Part shown: one piece after another, positions 22,591 through 24,166 of the stretch
How positions within the stretch are numbered: the first letter of the stretch is position 1
Layout: every line of letters starts with the position of its first letter
DNA from: DATEJJ01 sp039649115
GTDB lineage: Bacteria > Actinomycetota > Actinomycetes > Mycobacteriales > Micromonosporaceae
Reading direction: 5' to 3'
Length of the DNA: 24,166 nucleotides
NCBI GenBank assembly: GCA_039649115.1
Contig: JBBWZQ010000231.1
Coordinates: forward strand, 1-24,166
Translations under genes and position numbers: made by a program
The notes under the pieces: generated by a model
Databases searched by the model: none
The model's input: the letters and a program-made list of their open reading frames with translations, nothing else
Told to the model about the DNA's origin: nothing

Positions 22591-23235
22591 CTACTTGCCC
22601 TTGACCAGCAGGGCCGGCTTGGGCTCCAGGTGGGACAGGCCGTTCCAGGCCAGGTTGACCAGGTGCGCGGCCACGGTCTCCTTGCGTGGCTTGCGCACCT
22701 CCAGCCACCACCGCCCGGTCAGCGCCACCATGCCCACGAGCGCCTGCGAGTACAGCTCCGCCAGGCGCGGATCGTAGGACCGCAGCTTGAACTCCGCGCC
22801 CAGGATGTGCTCGACCTGGTGCGCCACGTCATTGAGCACGCTGGAGAAGCTCCCGGTGGCGGACATGATGGGCGACTCCCGCACCAGCACCCGGAAGCCG
22901 TCGGTCTCCGCCTCGATGTAGTCGAGCAGGGCCAGCGCCGCCTGCTCCAGCAGTTCGCGCGGGTGGCCGCCGGTAAGCGCGGCGGACAGCCGGTCCAGCA
23001 GGGCCCGCACCTCCCGGTCGACGACGACCGCGTACAGGCCCTCCTTGCCGCCGAAGTGCTCGTACACCACCGGTTTGGAGACCTTGGCCCGCGCCGCGAT
23101 CTCCTCGATCGAGGTCGCGTCGAAGCCGCGCTCGGCGAACAGTTGCCGCCCGATCATGATGAGCTGCTCGCGCCGCTGCGCGGCTGACATCCGTACCCGG
23201 GAACCGGGCTTCGCGGTATTGCCCCCGTCGCTCAC
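22591..23235 (-). CDS. TetR-family transcriptional regulator
   Basis: The protein has 214 residues. The N-terminal helix-turn-helix spans about 16-65: SAAQRREQLIMIGRQLFAER, then TSIEEIAARAKVSKPVVYEH and FGGKEGLYAVVVDREV. The rest is the helical ligand-binding and dimer domain (LLDYIEAETDGFRVLVRESP, LVGMVALTGRWWLEVRKPRK). The GTG at 23235 overlaps the desaturase stop (GTGA) so it is translated with it; an ATG 15 codons further in is the alternative start. Position suggests it senses a fatty-acid-related ligand such as acyl-CoA and controls the desaturase operon, but its operator would lie outside this window. Confidence 0.93.
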   Translation of the reverse strand: MSDGGNTAKPGSRVRMSAAQRREQLIMIGRQLFAERGFDATSIEEIAARAKVSKPVVYEHFGGKEGLYAVVVDREVRALLDRLSAALTGGHPRELLEQAALALLDYIEAETDGFRVLVRESPIMSATGSFSSVLNDVAHQVEHILGAEFKLRSYDPRLAELYSQALVGMVALTGRWWLEVRKPRKETVAAHLVNLAWNGLSHLEPKPALLVKGK

Positions 23236-24166
23236 GGACTCATCGTGCCGGACCCGGGCGGCGCGAGCTTCGCCGCCACGCGCTCTGGCCTGGGCCACCG
23301 GACGTCGCTGACCCAGCCGAGCTTTTCGAAGACCCAGATGGTACGGGCGGAGATGTCCAGTTGCCCCCGCAGCACCCCGTGCCGCGCGCAGGTCGGGTCG
23401 GAGTGGTGCAGGTTGTGCCAGCTCTCCCCGAACGACAGGATCGCCAGCGGCCAGAAGTTGGCGGCCTTGTCGCCGTCCCGGGTCGCGAACGGGCGCTCGC
23501 CCACCACGTGGCAGATGGAGTTGATCGACCAGGTGATGTGGTGCAGGAACGACACCCGCACCAGGCCGGCCCAGAAGAAGGCGGTCAGCGCGCCCTGCCA
23601 CGACCACGTGATCAGGCCACCCGCGGCGGCCGGCGCGAGCAGTGACAGGATCACCAGCGGTACGAACAGCGCGTCCACCCGCCGGATGTCCTTGTCGGCG
23701 ACCAGGTCGGGCGCGAACCGGGCGCGGTTGGTCAGCTCGCGGTGGAACAGCCAGCCCATGTGCGCGTACCCGAGGCCCTTGGTCAGGCCCCAGACACTGT
23801 TGCCGTAGCGCCACGGCGAGTGCGGATCGCCCTCGGCGTCGGAGTAGGCGTGGTGCCGGCGGTGATCGGCCACCCACTGGGTCGGCGCGCCCTCGATCGC
23901 CATCGAGCCGGCGACCGCCAGCGTCACCCGCAGCCAGCGCTTCGCCTTGAACGAGCCGTGCGTGAGATAGCGGTGGAAGCCCACTGTGACACCGACACCG
24001 GAGACCACGTAGCACACGAGGCCGATGGCGACGTCGCTCCAGGACAGCCAGCCGCCCCAGGCCACCGGTACGGCGACGAGCAGGGCCAGGAACGGGATGA
24101 CCACGAACGCCCACAGCGCGACCAGGATGCCGGGCTTCTGCTTGCCCTCGGTCAGGGGTCTGGGGC
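23232..24166 (-). CDS. Acyl-CoA/fatty-acid desaturase, 5' end outside the window
   Basis: The visible part is about 311 codons and the frame is open to the right edge, so the start lies beyond. It is a membrane di-iron desaturase of the stearoyl-CoA (delta-9) type that makes unsaturated acyl chains for membrane fluidity. The three His boxes are visible: GFHRYLTH, VADHRRHHAYSD and SFGESWHNLHHSDP, with the usual hydrophobic helices between (VAIGLVCYVVSGVGVTVG, ALFVPLVILSLLAPAAAGGL). GDPHSPWRYGNSVWGL and CHVVGERPFATRDGDKAANF are family segments. The GTG at 24104 could be taken as a start, but the upstream LTEGKQKPGILVALWAF continues the first helix, so it is internal. It heads the operon with the TetR gene. 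Confidence 0.92.
   Translation of the reverse strand, partial: PRPLTEGKQKPGILVALWAFVVIPFLALLVAVPVAWGGWLSWSDVAIGLVCYVVSGVGVTVGFHRYLTHGSFKAKRWLRVTLAVAGSMAIEGAPTQWVADHRRHHAYSDAEGDPHSPWRYGNSVWGLTKGLGYAHMGWLFHRELTNRARFAPDLVADKDIRRVDALFVPLVILSLLAPAAAGGLITWSWQGALTAFFWAGLVRVSFLHHITWSINSICHVVGERPFATRDGDKAANFWPLAILSFGESWHNLHHSDPTCARHGVLRGQLDISARTIWVFEKLGWVSDVRWPRPERVAAKLAPPGSGTMSP

Overview
The window is high-GC DNA with many GTG starts, dense 4-nt gene overlaps, two SigE-family sigma factors and a housekeeping block (pmt-rsmI, metG, tatD, rsmA, ispE, ABC-F) that is characteristic of Actinobacteria. The sigma-factor style and gene order suggest a Micromonosporaceae-like actinomycete; this is inference, not a database result. 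I see no tRNA, rRNA, CRISPR array, insertion sequence or prophage.

Left part, about 1-7914, is accessory. It starts with a possible gene tail and a hypothetical protein (-). Next come a GNAT acetyltransferase (+), a VOC/glyoxalase-like protein (-) and a class I methyltransferase (-). Two consecutive minus-strand modules follow, each a SigE-family sigma factor overlapping a one-pass membrane protein. Both sigma genes carry the same upstream pattern, CAACC-N17-CGT, ending exactly 9 nt before the start codon. One of the two membrane-protein genes contains a stretch of about 70 nt that looks coding in the wrong frame. A divergent three-gene operon (+) encodes an ArsR-type repressor with a tandem-repeat tail, an AHSA1/SRPBCC protein and an atypical RpiB-like protein. 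Its promoter is near-consensus and contains a dyad.

Right part, about 7915-24166, is mostly conserved core: protein O-mannosyltransferase (-) divergent from rsmI (+), a small membrane protein (-) divergent from metG (+), then tatD-rsmA-ispE-ABC-F (+). In Mycobacterium tuberculosis pmt and rsmI are neighbours, and so are tatD, rpfB, ksgA/rsmA and ispE. Here rpfB is absent. Between metG and tatD sit an orphan FtsK/SpoIIIE-like ATPase, a coiled-coil three-helix membrane protein translationally coupled to it, and an unrecognised 422-residue protein on the opposite strand. This is the best candidate for an undescribed system. The window ends with a DUF4383 membrane protein (+) and a minus-strand fatty-acid desaturase-TetR operon whose desaturase runs off the right edge.

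Several starts (4769, 6350, 6529, 9534, 11130, 17673) have a promoter-like -10 or ECF-type element 6-9 nt upstream, and most of them lack a Shine-Dalgarno. This suggests that leaderless transcription is common here.
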